A stretch of DNA of 64,000 bases from Echinometra lucunter (lineage: Eukaryota; Echinodermata; Echinoidea; Camarodonta; Echinometridae): NCBI GenBank assembly GCA_029962745.1, contig CM057157.1, positions 6,074,271 to 6,138,270 on the forward strand, in the 5' to 3' direction. Position numbers and translations under genes: made by a program. Positions 44,780 through 55,099 of this stretch are shown piece by piece; position 1 is the stretch's first letter; each line of letters begins with the position of its first letter. The notes under the pieces are model-generated. The model was not told the DNA's origin, searched no databases, and saw nothing but the letters and a program-made list of their open reading frames with translations.

Positions 44780-47700
44780 ACACACAAAAACAAAACAAAA
44801 AAAAACAAAACCAAAAAAAAACAAAGCTAAACAAAACACACACACAACCTTTCAATAAAACAAAGCAACAAAAAAAACCTGAAACAACGCGGGAAAAAAA
44901 TGGGAAAAAGGAAACAGAAAAACAAAGGGGGAAAAAACGAAATTCCACCGTTTTGTTGGTTTTGAATTATAACAAAACATGCAGAAAGGATACAAATCGT
45001 GTGAATGATTTAAAGCAGTTGTATTGTTTTTTCTCTCATTTTCCACAGCACGTGGTGAAGGAGGCAGATTTGGGGGTTCGTTCGGGTACGACCTATCGCG
45101 AGGACAAATCATCCTTCATAAAATCAGCTTCAACAGATGTAAGTGATTGTTGATATGGCTTGAGTATAAAGGTCCTAAGAGTAAGAGGTGACATCTTTTC
45201 ATGCATTTCATCATAGACAAATGCTTTATCCATGAAATCAATTCCTTTTTTGGACGAACTGATTTTACCCTCTCCTTGTCTGCTTTTCTTCCAAATAGAT
45301 GTCCAATAGCGTCAATGTTGGAGGGAGCTACAAGATCGTCTCTGCATCGCTGTCTGTAAACATGGACAAGCTCACGAAAAGTGACGCATCGGAGAAGACG
45401 GTCAAGAAAGAGTATTCGCAGTACACCGTGGGAAGCAAGGAGCATAATGGTATGCTATTGCTATGCAATGAAAATTATGATTATTTTGCTTTCACTGACT
45501 CCTAAAAAAGCAAGTGCATGAGTCGCTAATAATAACCAATTAAGTGCTAAAATGTGGGTCACCGAGATATGCTTAACTTTGAATAACATGTAGGCCTGAA
45601 TAAATTTGTTAATAAACAGAATTTTGGCTTGTATTTTGCCCATGAAATACCTCGATATATAAACCGTTTCTTTGTTTAACTCTGTCTATTTTTTATAATG
45701 ATGCCATGCATGTACCGCTTTGATGTTTAGTAGATTGAAGCTGAGGCAGATTTTTTTTTAACGGGAGGGTTTTCAATTTACGTTTAAAAAATACTTTCCA
45801 GAACCCATCAGTATACAGCTCATTGGACTAAATGAAGCTTTAGATTCAGTCTTCTGGAGCAAGCAGCAGGAATATGAAGCCAACGGAGATTGTCCATCCA
45901 ATTGGCCAAGAGCAACCATCCAAGAAAACATCATGACAGCTTTCAGTCATTACCCCACCTACCTCAAGGTCTCGGCGAGCCAAGGTAACCTAGTTTGAAG
46001 ATAATGTATGTAACGTCCGGCTCACACGAGGGGTCATTATCTGTCCAGGCAATTAACCTACGTGTCATTAATCAGAAATATTGTTTTAACTGTTCCTTTT
46101 GCAATTGCTTTTCAACGATATCACTCTTTCTACGCTCCAAAGACAGAGCTGTAATGCATTTTGACGCGATCCCAACGGAGAAAATGACGCCTTATGTGAA
46201 TGGCCTTATAAACCAGACGTTATTTTTGGAGAGGGTAGGACTGCGCCTCGTGACTTGGTTGTCGAGTGCAACGGATCCAAGTGTTCTATGTCTGTTCCAG
46301 TGATGTGTCCGAGTCCAGTCAGTCCGAGTCCGAGTCCAAGTCCGAGTCCGGCCTTCCGAGTCCGGCATGTCCGAGTCTGAGTCCGAGTCCGGGACATGTG
46401 CAAATGTATTACATCCCAATTAGAAAAACCAGTTAAAACCATTAGGATTTTCAACTGGTGTAAACTGGAGTCAACTGGTACCAGTTAAATCCATTTGACC
46501 GAACTGGTAGGCTATATTTGCCAATTTATTCAGCTAGTTTCAACTGGAAATTACTTATTCACATTAGACACCAGTTTATTCCAGTTGAAACCAATGGAAT
46601 AAACTCGCAGACACTGAAATTTGCCAGTCAATTCCAGTTGAAACTAGTGAAATAAACTGGACAGATTTTATACCAGTTCAAACCCACTGGACACAACTGG
46701 CAGATTTACTATTCGATTCCACCTGAAAATAATGAAAAATACACAAAGTTGGACGAATTAAGACCAATATTTTTTTTTCCATTTGTAAAAACGTGGGATA
46801 TATCCCACTGTTTAAACCAGACTTGGAGCTAATATCCAGTTTAAACTATTTCCAGTTGAAACTACTATATTTAACTGGTGACTGCCTATTGTTGAATCTC
46901 GTAGAAAACTACCAGTTGAATGCCAGTTGAAACCAGTTAATTTGCAAAAGTGACCATTAGATTTCTGCAGATTCATATTGTAATGTAATATATTTGAATT
47001 TTCAGCATATTTATTAATCACTAATTATTTAGTCTCGTGTAATACATTTCCAAAATACAAAGAAAGTACAATCAACAATCAATGACATTACAGTCATTGA
47101 CATTACATCAGTTTGTATCAGTAACAGGTAATTAAACATGAACATACTAACCAGAACCTAAAGTGCATTCATTTATATACAAGTATATGAGGAATAGACT
47201 TGTCACTATTATGCACATGCAAGTCTTCTTGCAATTGCCCTTTACATTAATTGGACAGACAGGAGGCAAACCAGTATTTCCATATAGCTGTCATTGTACA
47301 TTGCACTAACAAACATGATTAAAACAATTAGTAATAGATATAAGTACCAGTTACCAATTAAGTTTCAAAACTGGAAGCTAATTGGTTGTAACTGATCATA
47401 ACTGGTTCCAATTGGTATTCAGGTAAAGAATCCAGTAAAGACCAGTTCAAACAACTGGAACTAGTTGATACCAGTTAAGTAAACTGGTGTCAATATGGAA
47501 ATTGGTATACTGGTCCTATTGGTACCATTTGATTCCAATAAAGTGAATTGGCTTCAATATGTCAATTGGTATACTGGTCCTAACCGATACCAGTTGATTC
47601 CATTAAAATAAACTGGTTTCAATATGGGCATTAGTATACTGGTCCTAACTGGTACCAGTTGAACCAAATCTTCCAACTGGTAGGGCCTACCAGTTGACAA

Positions 47701-49211
47701 CTGGTATACCAACTGGAACCACCAGTTGAAATTTCTCAAGTGCAAACCAGTTGATTCCAGTATACCAATTCCCATATTGAATTGGTATACTGGAATCAAC
47801 TGGAATCAACTGGTTCACTTAACTGGTACCAGTTCCAGTTGCCTTGATCTGGGCCTTATAAACTATATGTGATAACCGTTTGGATGTGAAACCGCATTAG
47901 CGCCAAAATTCCCCGGACTCGTGCAGGACTCCGAGTTGTCGTCGAGTCATCGAGTCATAGGCCTCGAGTCCGAGTCCGAGTCATGAACCTTCGAGTCCGA
48001 GTCCGAGTCCGGCCCAAACGGACTCGAATCCGGACCCTAGTCACACCATCACTGGTCTCTGTGTACAGTGTAAAGGATGGCAAGGTACCGGATACCTGTC
48101 CTTCACGTCCATCGTGCTAGCGCTTATGTAGTCTATATCGGAGAAAAAAAGTAGTATACATATCCGTAACTTCCCTTATTTCAACCGAAACGAGCAAACT
48201 AGATATTTTCCATCTACTGTTCATACCTGTTCAAGTTCTTTTGTAAAATACCTTACTAATACCTGTTTACCTTTTCCGTATAATCACTCCCAGTGACAAG
48301 ACCAACGCCGAGCCTCTGTATAATATGGCTGTATATGGCTGTATATGAATCACAAATGTACCAGACTATTGTTGACGTAGAGCTGCACAGAATCGTACGT
48401 ATGTGAAAAAAGGTAAAACAAAACAAACAAAAACACGTAATGAACATTTAAAGGGATTCGGTAAATTTGTGGGCGCTTGATTTAATAAAATTTCTGGTTT
48501 CCTAGAGGTCGCGCCTTATTGAGAGCGCAAGCTATTTTTGTTTGGAGACGTCGCGGCGAGGTCTCCGCCGATCTCACCGGCCTAGACACTAGTTCGCGAC
48601 TAGTTCGCGACTTGAGTCTCTGATGATTGCGGGAACGTATCCATGATCTCAGCGACGTCTTCTTGGGACTAGCTGAGTCTCCAAGGAGTCGCGGGAAATT
48701 TAAACATGTTCGATCTTTAGAGACTTTTTGCAGTCTCCAGGTCTCGGAGACGTCTCCGCTACGTCTCCGTGACGTCTGTTTCAGTTTAACTGTGACGTCG
48801 CAGCGACGTCTCCACCGGCGGCTAAAAAATAGTTCAATAAATGGGGAAAATGTATTAATGAGGAAATGAAAACCCTTTCTTTCTTGATTCTCATGACAGA
48901 TCAGGATACAATGAGTGTGACGATCACTTGGCCTGACGGCAAGTATGCTCTTCCAGAGGCAGCAACATTACCCACAAACACCTGCCCTGAAGCCGAGGGC
49001 ATGTCTTGGAGCTTTGGCTTACTGTATCAGGACACAGACAAAGCTGGGGCCAATACATGTTCCAGAGGAAACCATTTGACCAACTACTGTGAAGCTGATA
49101 AAATACGGACTTACTACTGCGTCAAGACCACTGCAAAGGCTACACCCACTTCATGGCAATGGTTGCCTGGGGTCTACTGTATCTTCAAGTATGGAAACAC
49201 TTGTCCTGACG
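40961..49211 (+). CDS. Apextrin-like MACPF/ApeC protein, seven exons, 3' end missing
   Basis: Exons: 40961-41318, 42135-42182, 43355-43566, 45049-45138, 45299-45449, 45802-45984, 48900-49211. All introns begin GT and end AG, and the phases (1,1,0,0,1,1) agree, giving 451 codons plus one base. Residues 1-20 form a hydrophobic signal peptide. A MACPF fold follows: IGIGYDIIKGNP near residues 33-44 and the MACPF signature Asn-Asn-Trp-Gly-Thr-His across the exon 3/4 junction. The last exon holds most of an ApeC domain (YALPEAATLP, CPEAEGMSW, WLPGVYCIFKYG, CPDG). Apextrins are secreted effectors of invertebrate immunity or extracellular matrix; ApeC binds bacterial cell-wall material in studied members. 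The final 40 or so residues and stop are not seen; reading through the last donor gives a stop 27 bases later. Confidence 0.85.
42135..42182 (+). CDS. Apextrin-like exon 2 (48-bp microexon)
   Basis: Between CACTTGACAG and GTAAGT; phase 1 to phase 1. Encodes VGVEAVFASFMFSASH, a hydrophobic beta-strand of the MACPF core. Confidence 0.75.
43355..43566 (+). CDS. Apextrin-like exon 3: MACPF core
   Basis: 212 bp between ACTACAG and GTAAAT, phase 1 to 0. Ends FLNNWGT, the first part of the MACPF signature; also has LPTTYNQAAYMEF just before it. Confidence 0.88.
45049..45138 (+). CDS. Apextrin-like exon 4: MACPF signature His
   Basis: 90 bp between TTTCCACAG and GTAAGT, phase 0. Starts HVVKEADLGVRSG, completing Trp-Gly-Thr-His and the glycine-rich strand that follows. 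Confidence 0.88.
45299..45449 (+). CDS. Apextrin-like exon 5: MACPF helix cluster
   Basis: 151 bp between CCAAATAG and GTATGC, phase 0 to 1. Ser/Lys/Val-rich, with VNVGGSYKIVSASLS and a run resembling a transmembrane-hairpin helix cluster. Confidence 0.82.
45802..45984 (+). CDS. Apextrin-like exon 6: MACPF C-terminal part
   Basis: 183 bp between ACTTTCCAG and GTAACC, phase 1 to 1. Begins EPISIQLIGLNEALDSVFW, the usual P.PI...L..I region at the MACPF end. Confidence 0.85.
46303..48051. mobile_element. hAT-like element in apextrin intron 6
   Basis: Inverted ends CAGTGATGTGTCCGAGTCC and (complement) CAGTGATGGTGTGAC. Both subterminal zones (46310-46395 and 47915-48040) are clusters of GAGTCC hexamers. 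The body (46430-47830) is a degenerate minisatellite built from ACTGGTACCAGTTGAA-like units in both orientations. Flanking 8-mers (GTCTGTTC and GTCTCTGT) match only in part. No transposase. Confidence 0.65.
46430..47830. repeat. AACTGGT/ACCAGTT minisatellite
   Basis: Dozens of near-palindromic units such as AACTGGTACCAGTTGA, scattered in both orientations and diverged in the middle (46990-47340). Confidence 0.8.
48515..48830. mobile_element. Small repeat rich in GACGTC/GTCTCC
   Basis: Both sides carry GAGACGTC, GTCGCGGCGA and GACGTCTCC motifs in inverted arrangement. The centre has GGGAAATTTAAACATGTTCGA, matching the core of the 17.75-kb foldback element (TTTCGAACATGTTCAAATTT). Lies in apextrin intron 6, just upstream of exon 7. 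Confidence 0.55.
48900..49211 (+). CDS. Apextrin-like exon 7: ApeC domain
   Basis: 312 bp, begins phase 1 after CATGACAG, ends before GTAGGT. Contains WPDGKYALPEAATLP, six or more cysteines, W-x-W-LPGVYCIFKYG and CPDG, the defining pattern of the apextrin C-terminal domain. The expected closing segment with WDDE and a final Cys pair is absent. Confidence 0.88.
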
Positions 49212-49409
49212 GTAGGTTCATGAAAGATGAACCGCAGTGACTGACTGGCTACTGAGACGGGGGGAGCGGTCCTACTGGCTACAATAATGGGGACGATGAA
49301 GGTGGAGTCGGCATGTCGCATCAAAAGTTCTTAAAACAAATTTCACTCGTGACATTTCTGGCATCAGTTCCGGTCCAGTTGCTACGGGGTTTTTTTCCTC
49401 AGAAGTGTA
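49212..49409. other. Presumed apextrin intron before the gap
   Basis: No exon completing the ApeC domain could be found before the N run at 49410. Confidence 0.5.
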
Positions 49410-49909
49410 NNNNNNNNNNNNNNNNNNNNNNNNNNNNNNNNNNNNNNNNNNNNNNNNNNNNNNNNNNNNNNNNNNNNNNNNNNNNNNNNNNNNNNNNNNN
49501 NNNNNNNNNNNNNNNNNNNNNNNNNNNNNNNNNNNNNNNNNNNNNNNNNNNNNNNNNNNNNNNNNNNNNNNNNNNNNNNNNNNNNNNNNNNNNNNNNNNN
49601 NNNNNNNNNNNNNNNNNNNNNNNNNNNNNNNNNNNNNNNNNNNNNNNNNNNNNNNNNNNNNNNNNNNNNNNNNNNNNNNNNNNNNNNNNNNNNNNNNNNN
49701 NNNNNNNNNNNNNNNNNNNNNNNNNNNNNNNNNNNNNNNNNNNNNNNNNNNNNNNNNNNNNNNNNNNNNNNNNNNNNNNNNNNNNNNNNNNNNNNNNNNN
49801 NNNNNNNNNNNNNNNNNNNNNNNNNNNNNNNNNNNNNNNNNNNNNNNNNNNNNNNNNNNNNNNNNNNNNNNNNNNNNNNNNNNNNNNNNNNNNNNNNNNN
49901 NNNNNNNNN

Positions 49910-50242
49910 CATAGGTAGTTTCTTTTCAGGAGCTAATACCAATTGAGACTGGGGTCTCAACAGAAGCTTAGTCAAACTTTGAATTGTCTCGCTTTCATGA
50001 CTATTAGTACTCCCCTCTGGAAACAGAGGGTGATAAATTGTCGGCTTCCATTGTCCAAGTGGCCGGATGACTCCTCCGACAGCAGGCAGGACCACTTTTT
50101 CTCCCCCAACATCTGTGTAGACCAACCCTTTGGCGGAGGGATATCTTGCCTGTAATGCCTCCAAGGAAAGGGGGCCACCCTCCTCTACTAGGGGGAATTT
50201 GAAGGAATTCTCATCATCCCCGACCCTTACATAAAGACCCAT
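49910..50242 (-). CDS. LTR retrotransposon Gag start with TDP-43-N-like domain (partial)
   Basis: The minus-strand ATG at 50242 opens about 111 codons that run into the gap. The first 75 residues show Tyr-Val-Arg-Val-x-Asp-Asp-Glu-Asn, then ARYPSAKGLVY, VVLPAVGGVI and a Trp..Tyr..Pro pattern, in the same order as the N-terminal domain of TDP-43 (YIRV.EDEN, AQFPGA.GLRY, W...VY..NYP). In TDP-43 this domain self-polymerises. Position about 220 bp downstream of a primer-binding-like site and LTR suggests it is the start of Gag. The similarity was recognised by eye and not scored; function in the element is inferred. Confidence 0.55.
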
Positions 50243-50465
50243 TTTCGCAGTGTAAACTTAGTTATTATTCGGATTCAATGCTCTACAAATAACAATCAAT
50301 ATCTAAACTGCAATTTATATACAACTTGCACTGAATAAGCATACATATTTTCATTTACACCGTGTATCTTACAATAGCATTGATTAGATTCCGTTGTCCT
50401 TCAGAAAAGTAGTCAGGGCATAGTGAGCAGAATCCAGTGCTTGCAGAATCTTGGAGGTTCCATAT

Positions 50466-50481
50466 CCCATCCTCGTCGCCA
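50466..50481 (-). other. Primer-binding-site-like sequence
   Basis: Minus-strand TGGCGACGAGGATGGG directly follows the LTR end. Sequences starting TGGCGACGAGGAT are common just after the 5' LTR of Ty3/gypsy-type elements (from memory). Confidence 0.6.
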
Positions 50482-50483
50482 GT

Positions 50484-51283
50484 TGTGAGGGGCCGAATGG
50501 TCAGGACTTATGGGTGGGGGCAGACATCATTGGAGACACAAACAGAAGGAGATTGACAGCTTGAGTCCGAATTCAGTGTCTTTAATTTTCATCTCTCGGC
50601 TTGACTCTCCGCTGAGGAAAGGAGAAAGCGGGGTCCAATATGAGTTACAGTTCTCAAATGCATTCAATTAACAAAGTAATATTCCTAATATAAAATAAAA
50701 ATATGAACAGAGTTTGGAACAGCTGAATAATAAAACGATCTCAATTAACATAATTTGATATTAATAATCCCTGTTGCCATACGCTAATTTTATAATGAGA
50801 AGTTTTATAAAGAGTTTCTGTAACTAATAAAACTACCAAATAAACAAAGCAGTCGACCTCTGGCCATATTCAAATCATTTCATTCATAAAGTCCGACCAA
50901 AATCCCATTCCATTGTCCATAGCGCCCTAAAACCCCAACTACGTTTCACCCGACAAAGGCCAACGGACCGTGCCTAATGCATGCGCCCTACGCTGGCCAA
51001 TACACACTGTGTAATGTACCACACCCTCTAATTACATAACATGCATTTATAAATCGCTTAAAATATACACTTTCTCATAACAAATATTACACTCTCAAAC
51101 ATAATCATTTTCCTTACATTTACGATGTCTCTCTGATAAAACAATAATAAGAAAACAAAACTACAAATCCATCAAATAGTAAATTTTACATACAAATTCA
51201 ATAAATGTCAACCTTACCTGAGGAAAGGAGAAAGCGGGGTGAAGGTCACGGGACCAGCAGCCCGCCACCAACGACCTTCTTAC
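50484..51283 (-). mobile_element. 5' LTR of minus-strand LTR retrotransposon
   Basis: Read on the minus strand it would begin TGTAAGAAGG (51283) and end CCCCTCACA (50484), the TG..CA signature, about 800 bp. The outer boundary is a best guess because the partner LTR is not in the window. A 23-bp block (ACCCCGCTTTCTCCTTTCCT then CAG) occurs twice inside it. Confidence 0.5.
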
Positions 51284-51645
51284 ATATGGATGCACATTTT
51301 ACGGTATATTTGATTTTGACGACAATGTGCATGTACTATGCGTTATATGAGATGGGAATCGGAGCTCACCAAACTATAAACGTTGCAACATCCGTTGATA
51401 AAGTGCAACGAACTCCGTATTATCGATAATTTGTAAGTTATCGATACATTTTCCTATGGGATTTTATACACAAATTAGCGTGCAATATAACGCGTTATAC
51501 CACGGTCGTGGCCTATAATGAATTACGCAATGGCATCTGACCAATCAGAAACCTTGTTTTAAGTAACCCGTCTTATATCTTTAGAGTGAAAGGAAATAGA
51601 GAATGAAGCTGACGTAGCTCTCGATCACAATGATCCTAATGATCC

Positions 51646-51652
<7 letters not shown>
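51284..51652. other. No gene recognised
   Basis: AT-rich sequence with TATCGATAATTTGTAAGTTATCGATA, a small hairpin near 51420-51446. Confidence 0.4.

Positions 51653-51684
<32 letters not shown>
51650..51684. repeat. (TA)n microsatellite
   Basis: TA repeats that abut the left end of the inverted-repeat element; a similar run abuts its right end at 55017-55094. Confidence 0.9.
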
Positions 51685-51689
<5 letters not shown>

Positions 51690-51768
51690 TGCGTCCCCAA
51701 AAAAACTTTACACTTTTGAAATGGTCGCCAAATGAAAAATACATGATTCTGGAAGAAAAGGTTTAGAT

Positions 51769-51773
51769 GTATG
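51769..51773. repeat. Left 5-bp TSD (GTATG)
   Basis: Repeated at 53342-53346; the intact arm on the other side shows the uninterrupted sequence. Confidence 0.7.
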
Positions 51774-53341
51774 TGTTTCGCTGAGCGAAAGATTTTTTTT
51801 GTATTGTAATAACGAGCAAAATAATTTTCTCTTTTAATTTTGAAGACACCGTAACACGTTTTTTGGACGTGGCAAATTAGTATGCTAATTAACGAAGCCA
51901 TGTTTTTTCACTTGTTTGTACGCCCGTCATTGGAGCATCAAGTCACTGGGGATGGCTCTCCAGTTTTTCCAAGTTTTCCCCCATTTGTCCCGTGGATTTG
52001 GACTCTAGAGAGTCCAGAAGATTCACCAGAGGTTCTTAGTTCCGGCCAAAGAAGTGAGTTTAATGATAATGTAATTATAAACAAGGAAAATATAGCTTTT
52101 AATTTCGTAATGTCAGGTGAAGTAAATACGAACACGTGCGAAAGTGAACGTGTATCGTACTGTGCCAGTAACAGTACTGTTGTGTTATTGTTTGGCATAC
52201 ATTATGAAAAGGGATAAATGAAAAGGATGTTTATAGAACATAATAATAGGTACTGATACCAAGTTTTGATGAGTTTGGTCATACAAATAGGTATATTCAT
52301 TGACTTTCAGTGAAGTTATCGAGTCAGTCAGTGTAGGTTTAATTTGGTGGACACTGTTCAAGCACTGTGTGTCCATCAGGCAAGGTGTTAATTTCATTCA
52401 AGTTTGAAGGTCATTTTAATAAGCAAATTAGACAAGTTGGTCTATTTAACTTGATACAGTGAATACTGGTATTTTTCAAAGTCAAAGTCAAAGTCAAATC
52501 AGATTTATTTGGCAAGTCAACCAGTAGAGGGCTTAAATGCAAGTCTTATGTGTATAAGCTGATAAGGATTATGAACTGTTGGCTATAAACATGACAAATA
52601 TAACTGGAGTCATAGTCTTTACTTCCGTTAAAAGAAAAGGGGTCTTTTTCTTGGAAAGGTCTTTTCTTGAAAGTGAATTACGAAGAACAAGTGTTTATTT
52701 ATAGACTGTTTGGAATGATTCAGTTACCAAATTGGGGTGATATTTGTTGTTTCTTTTGGGAATTATGAAACAGCATGTATGTTTATCAAGATTTATGAAG
52801 AAAATTTTGAGAGTATGATACATTACAGACCAGCATGATTATGAATGATACAAACGCAGATTTATACATTATGTATTGAATTTAATTTTTTAAGCTGCGA
52901 CTCTCATGAAGTTTGATTAAAGCTGGTTGGTGCATGAGTTATTGGTGTACCAGTTATAGGTTTATTTAATAATCTAGCATGCACTGGACTTAAAGGGAAA
53001 CATCTGAATAGTTAGATGAATATTGCTTGAATTATGATTCCATGTTAGAATCAATAGTTAGAATTTTTGGCTTTATTTAGCAAAAGAGGTATGCGTATAC
53101 TTGTACCAAGTGCAAGTCATTTGAGTTACACTACAGTGCTACACGCACTCTAAAAGAACACAACAAACAAAACTTAAGTTATTGTAATTATTGTATTTTC
53201 TCTATTTTTATTACAGATTGAATTCTGATGTCTGATATTTGATATGACATGTTCTGCTACTGTTACTTCAAGAGAGAATAAAGTAGTCTGAACCTTAATG
53301 CAATTCCAAGCCTGGAACTTTATTTCGTGGTCAGCGAGCCA
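51774..53341. mobile_element. Candidate solo LTR (TG..CA) inside the left arm
   Basis: Begins TGTTTCGCTGAGCG and ends GTGGTCAGCGAGCCA, flanked by a perfect 5-bp repeat GTATG. Near the right end are GAATAAAG and a following T/G-rich stretch, as expected for a polyadenylation region of an LTR. The tips also form an imperfect 13-bp inverted repeat (10 matches), so a DNA transposon with 5-bp TSD is an alternative. No coding signal in the 1568 bp. Confidence 0.55.
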
Positions 53342-53784
53342 GTATGGATAGCTCATGGACTCAACCTTCGTATGAGATCAAAAGAGGCCGAAAATAATTC
53401 ATGCTTGGGTGAGCACTGATCACTTTTGTAAAGGGTATGAAAATTAGGTTGCGCAGGAATTGCGCCTTCCAATTTGTGAGAGGTAAGTCCTTTGGAGGTT
53501 ACAAAATTGAGGGTGATATGATAAATTTATGATCAGTTGCAGTCAGTTTATGTTTGCTAAGTGAATCTTATGGTTTATCAAATCAAAATTTTATGCATGA
53601 GTGAAAAGGAATTGCATTCATTATTGTAGCATTGTACCTTTCCCTGGTAGACTCAGTGGTGTGTTCATGGGAGTCAGGATTGGGTGATGGTACATGGTGC
53701 AGGGGAGGTGAGATGTAAGGTAGGACTTTGTTGGGTAGATGGGATAAGGGTTAAGAGGACATGCATGCTCCCCCTCCCCCCCCC

Positions 53785-53826
53785 CCCTCTCTCTCTCCCT
53801 CCCTCTTTCTCTCTCTCTCTCTCTCG
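53785..53826. repeat. (CT)n tract in left arm
   Basis: CT-rich run preceded by C11; mirrored by (GA)n at 54497-54526 in the right arm. Confidence 0.85.
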
Positions 53827-53969
53827 CTCTTCCTGGGTGTACTTGTGCATATCTTGACAATTCACATCCGTTGGTCTCCTCTCCAAAATATCCCGACCAC
53901 ATTCCCCTATTCCGAATTCTACCTGCATTTCCAAAATTGGACTGGTATCACCCATTGACACCTGAAGTC

Positions 53970-54175
53970 AATCGCATTCTATCGGTCAGTCAATCAATAC
54001 CGTAAGTTAGACAATCAATATTTAGGTATCATTCAACTAATCAATGTATCAGTCAATCAATTAATCAATCAGCTGATACAGTCAATGAATTATTCAATAA
54101 ATCAATCATAATTAATCAAAAACTCAGTCAATCACTCAATCGAAGTTTATCCAACCAACCAGTCATTTTAGCAGT
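53970..54175. repeat. TCAATCAA-type minisatellite, element loop
   Basis: Repeated AATCAATC and CAGTCAATC units in the loop between the two arms. Confidence 0.75.
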
Positions 54176-55016
54176 TGAGTTTCGGACAAGAAAAACGGTA
54201 CAGTGTAACACAAATTGGTAAAATGAACATGTCAGTCTTTGTTTTCAGTTGATTTTCATTTATTTCAATTTTACAACTGTTTCATCCATCTTATAAGAAA
54301 GAAAAGGGGGAAAATAAATGATAATGGAAACTAAAAATCAAAGTTTGCTAGTTCAGTGGTCCACATGTCCACCTCCTCCTTCAATGCACAATCTTGCTCT
54401 CTTAGTAAGGGATAAGGGAAGGTGGTTTGGATATTTTGGAGTGGAGACCAAAGAATGTGAATTGTCAAGATATGCACTAGCACACAGGAAGCAAGATGAA
54501 GAGAGAGAGAGAGAGGGAGAGAGGGACCCTTATCCCATCTACCTAACAAAGTCTTACCCTATCTCATCTCCCATGCAAAATGTACCATCACCCGATCCTG
54601 ACTCCCATGAACACACCACTGAGTCTACCAGGGAAAGGTACAATGCTACAATAATGAATGCAATTCCTTTTCACTCATGCATAAAATTTTGATTTAATAA
54701 ACCATAAAAATCACTCAGCAAACCTAAAGTGATTGCAACTGATCATGAATTCATCATATCATCCTCAATTCTGTAGCCTCTAAAGGACTCATCTCTCACA
54801 AATTGAAAGGTGCAATTCCCGCGCAACCTAATTTTCATACCCTTTATAAAAGTGAGCAGTGCTCACCCAAGCATGAATTATTTTCGGCCATTTTGGTTTC
54901 AAATGAAAGTTGAGTCCATGAGCTATCCATACGTATAAACCTTTTCTTCCAGAATCATGTATTTTTCATTTGGCGACCATTTCAAAAGTGTAAAGTTTTT
55001 TTAGGGGGACGCACTG

Positions 55017-55036
55017 TATATATGTGTGTGTGTGTG

Positions 55037-55094
<58 letters not shown>
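55017..55094. repeat. (TA)n/(TG)n microsatellite
   Basis: TATATA, then TGTGTG, then a long TA run directly after the inverted-repeat element. Confidence 0.95.
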
Positions 55095-55096
<2 letters not shown>

Positions 55097-55099
55097 TGT

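Larger units (their letters stand above)
51687..55016. mobile_element. Long-arm inverted-repeat element with mariner-like ends
   Basis: The left end CAGTGCGTCCCC-AAAAAAAC and the right end are inverted repeats that continue through TTTACACTTTTGAAATGGTC and CGCCAAATGAAAAATACATG. The left arm is interrupted at 51774 by another insertion and resumes at 53342; from there to about 53915 it pairs with 54400-54925. TA flanks both ends, as in Tc1/mariner. Without the insertion the element is about 1.76 kb. The loop (about 53950-54350) is a TCAATCAA-rich minisatellite. No transposase. Confidence 0.75.

Noticed and set aside
44473..44948. Phe-rich and Lys/Gln-rich frames
   Set aside because: They come from C and A homopolymers in apextrin intron 3.
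46192..46454. Asp/Ser- or Thr/Arg-repeat protein on the minus strand
   Set aside because: Translation of the GAGTCC hexamer cluster at the edge of a hAT-like element.
49212..49409. Final apextrin exon using the frame with GDDEGG near 49288-49306
   Set aside because: No acceptor in the right phase, and the surrounding residues do not match the ApeC end.
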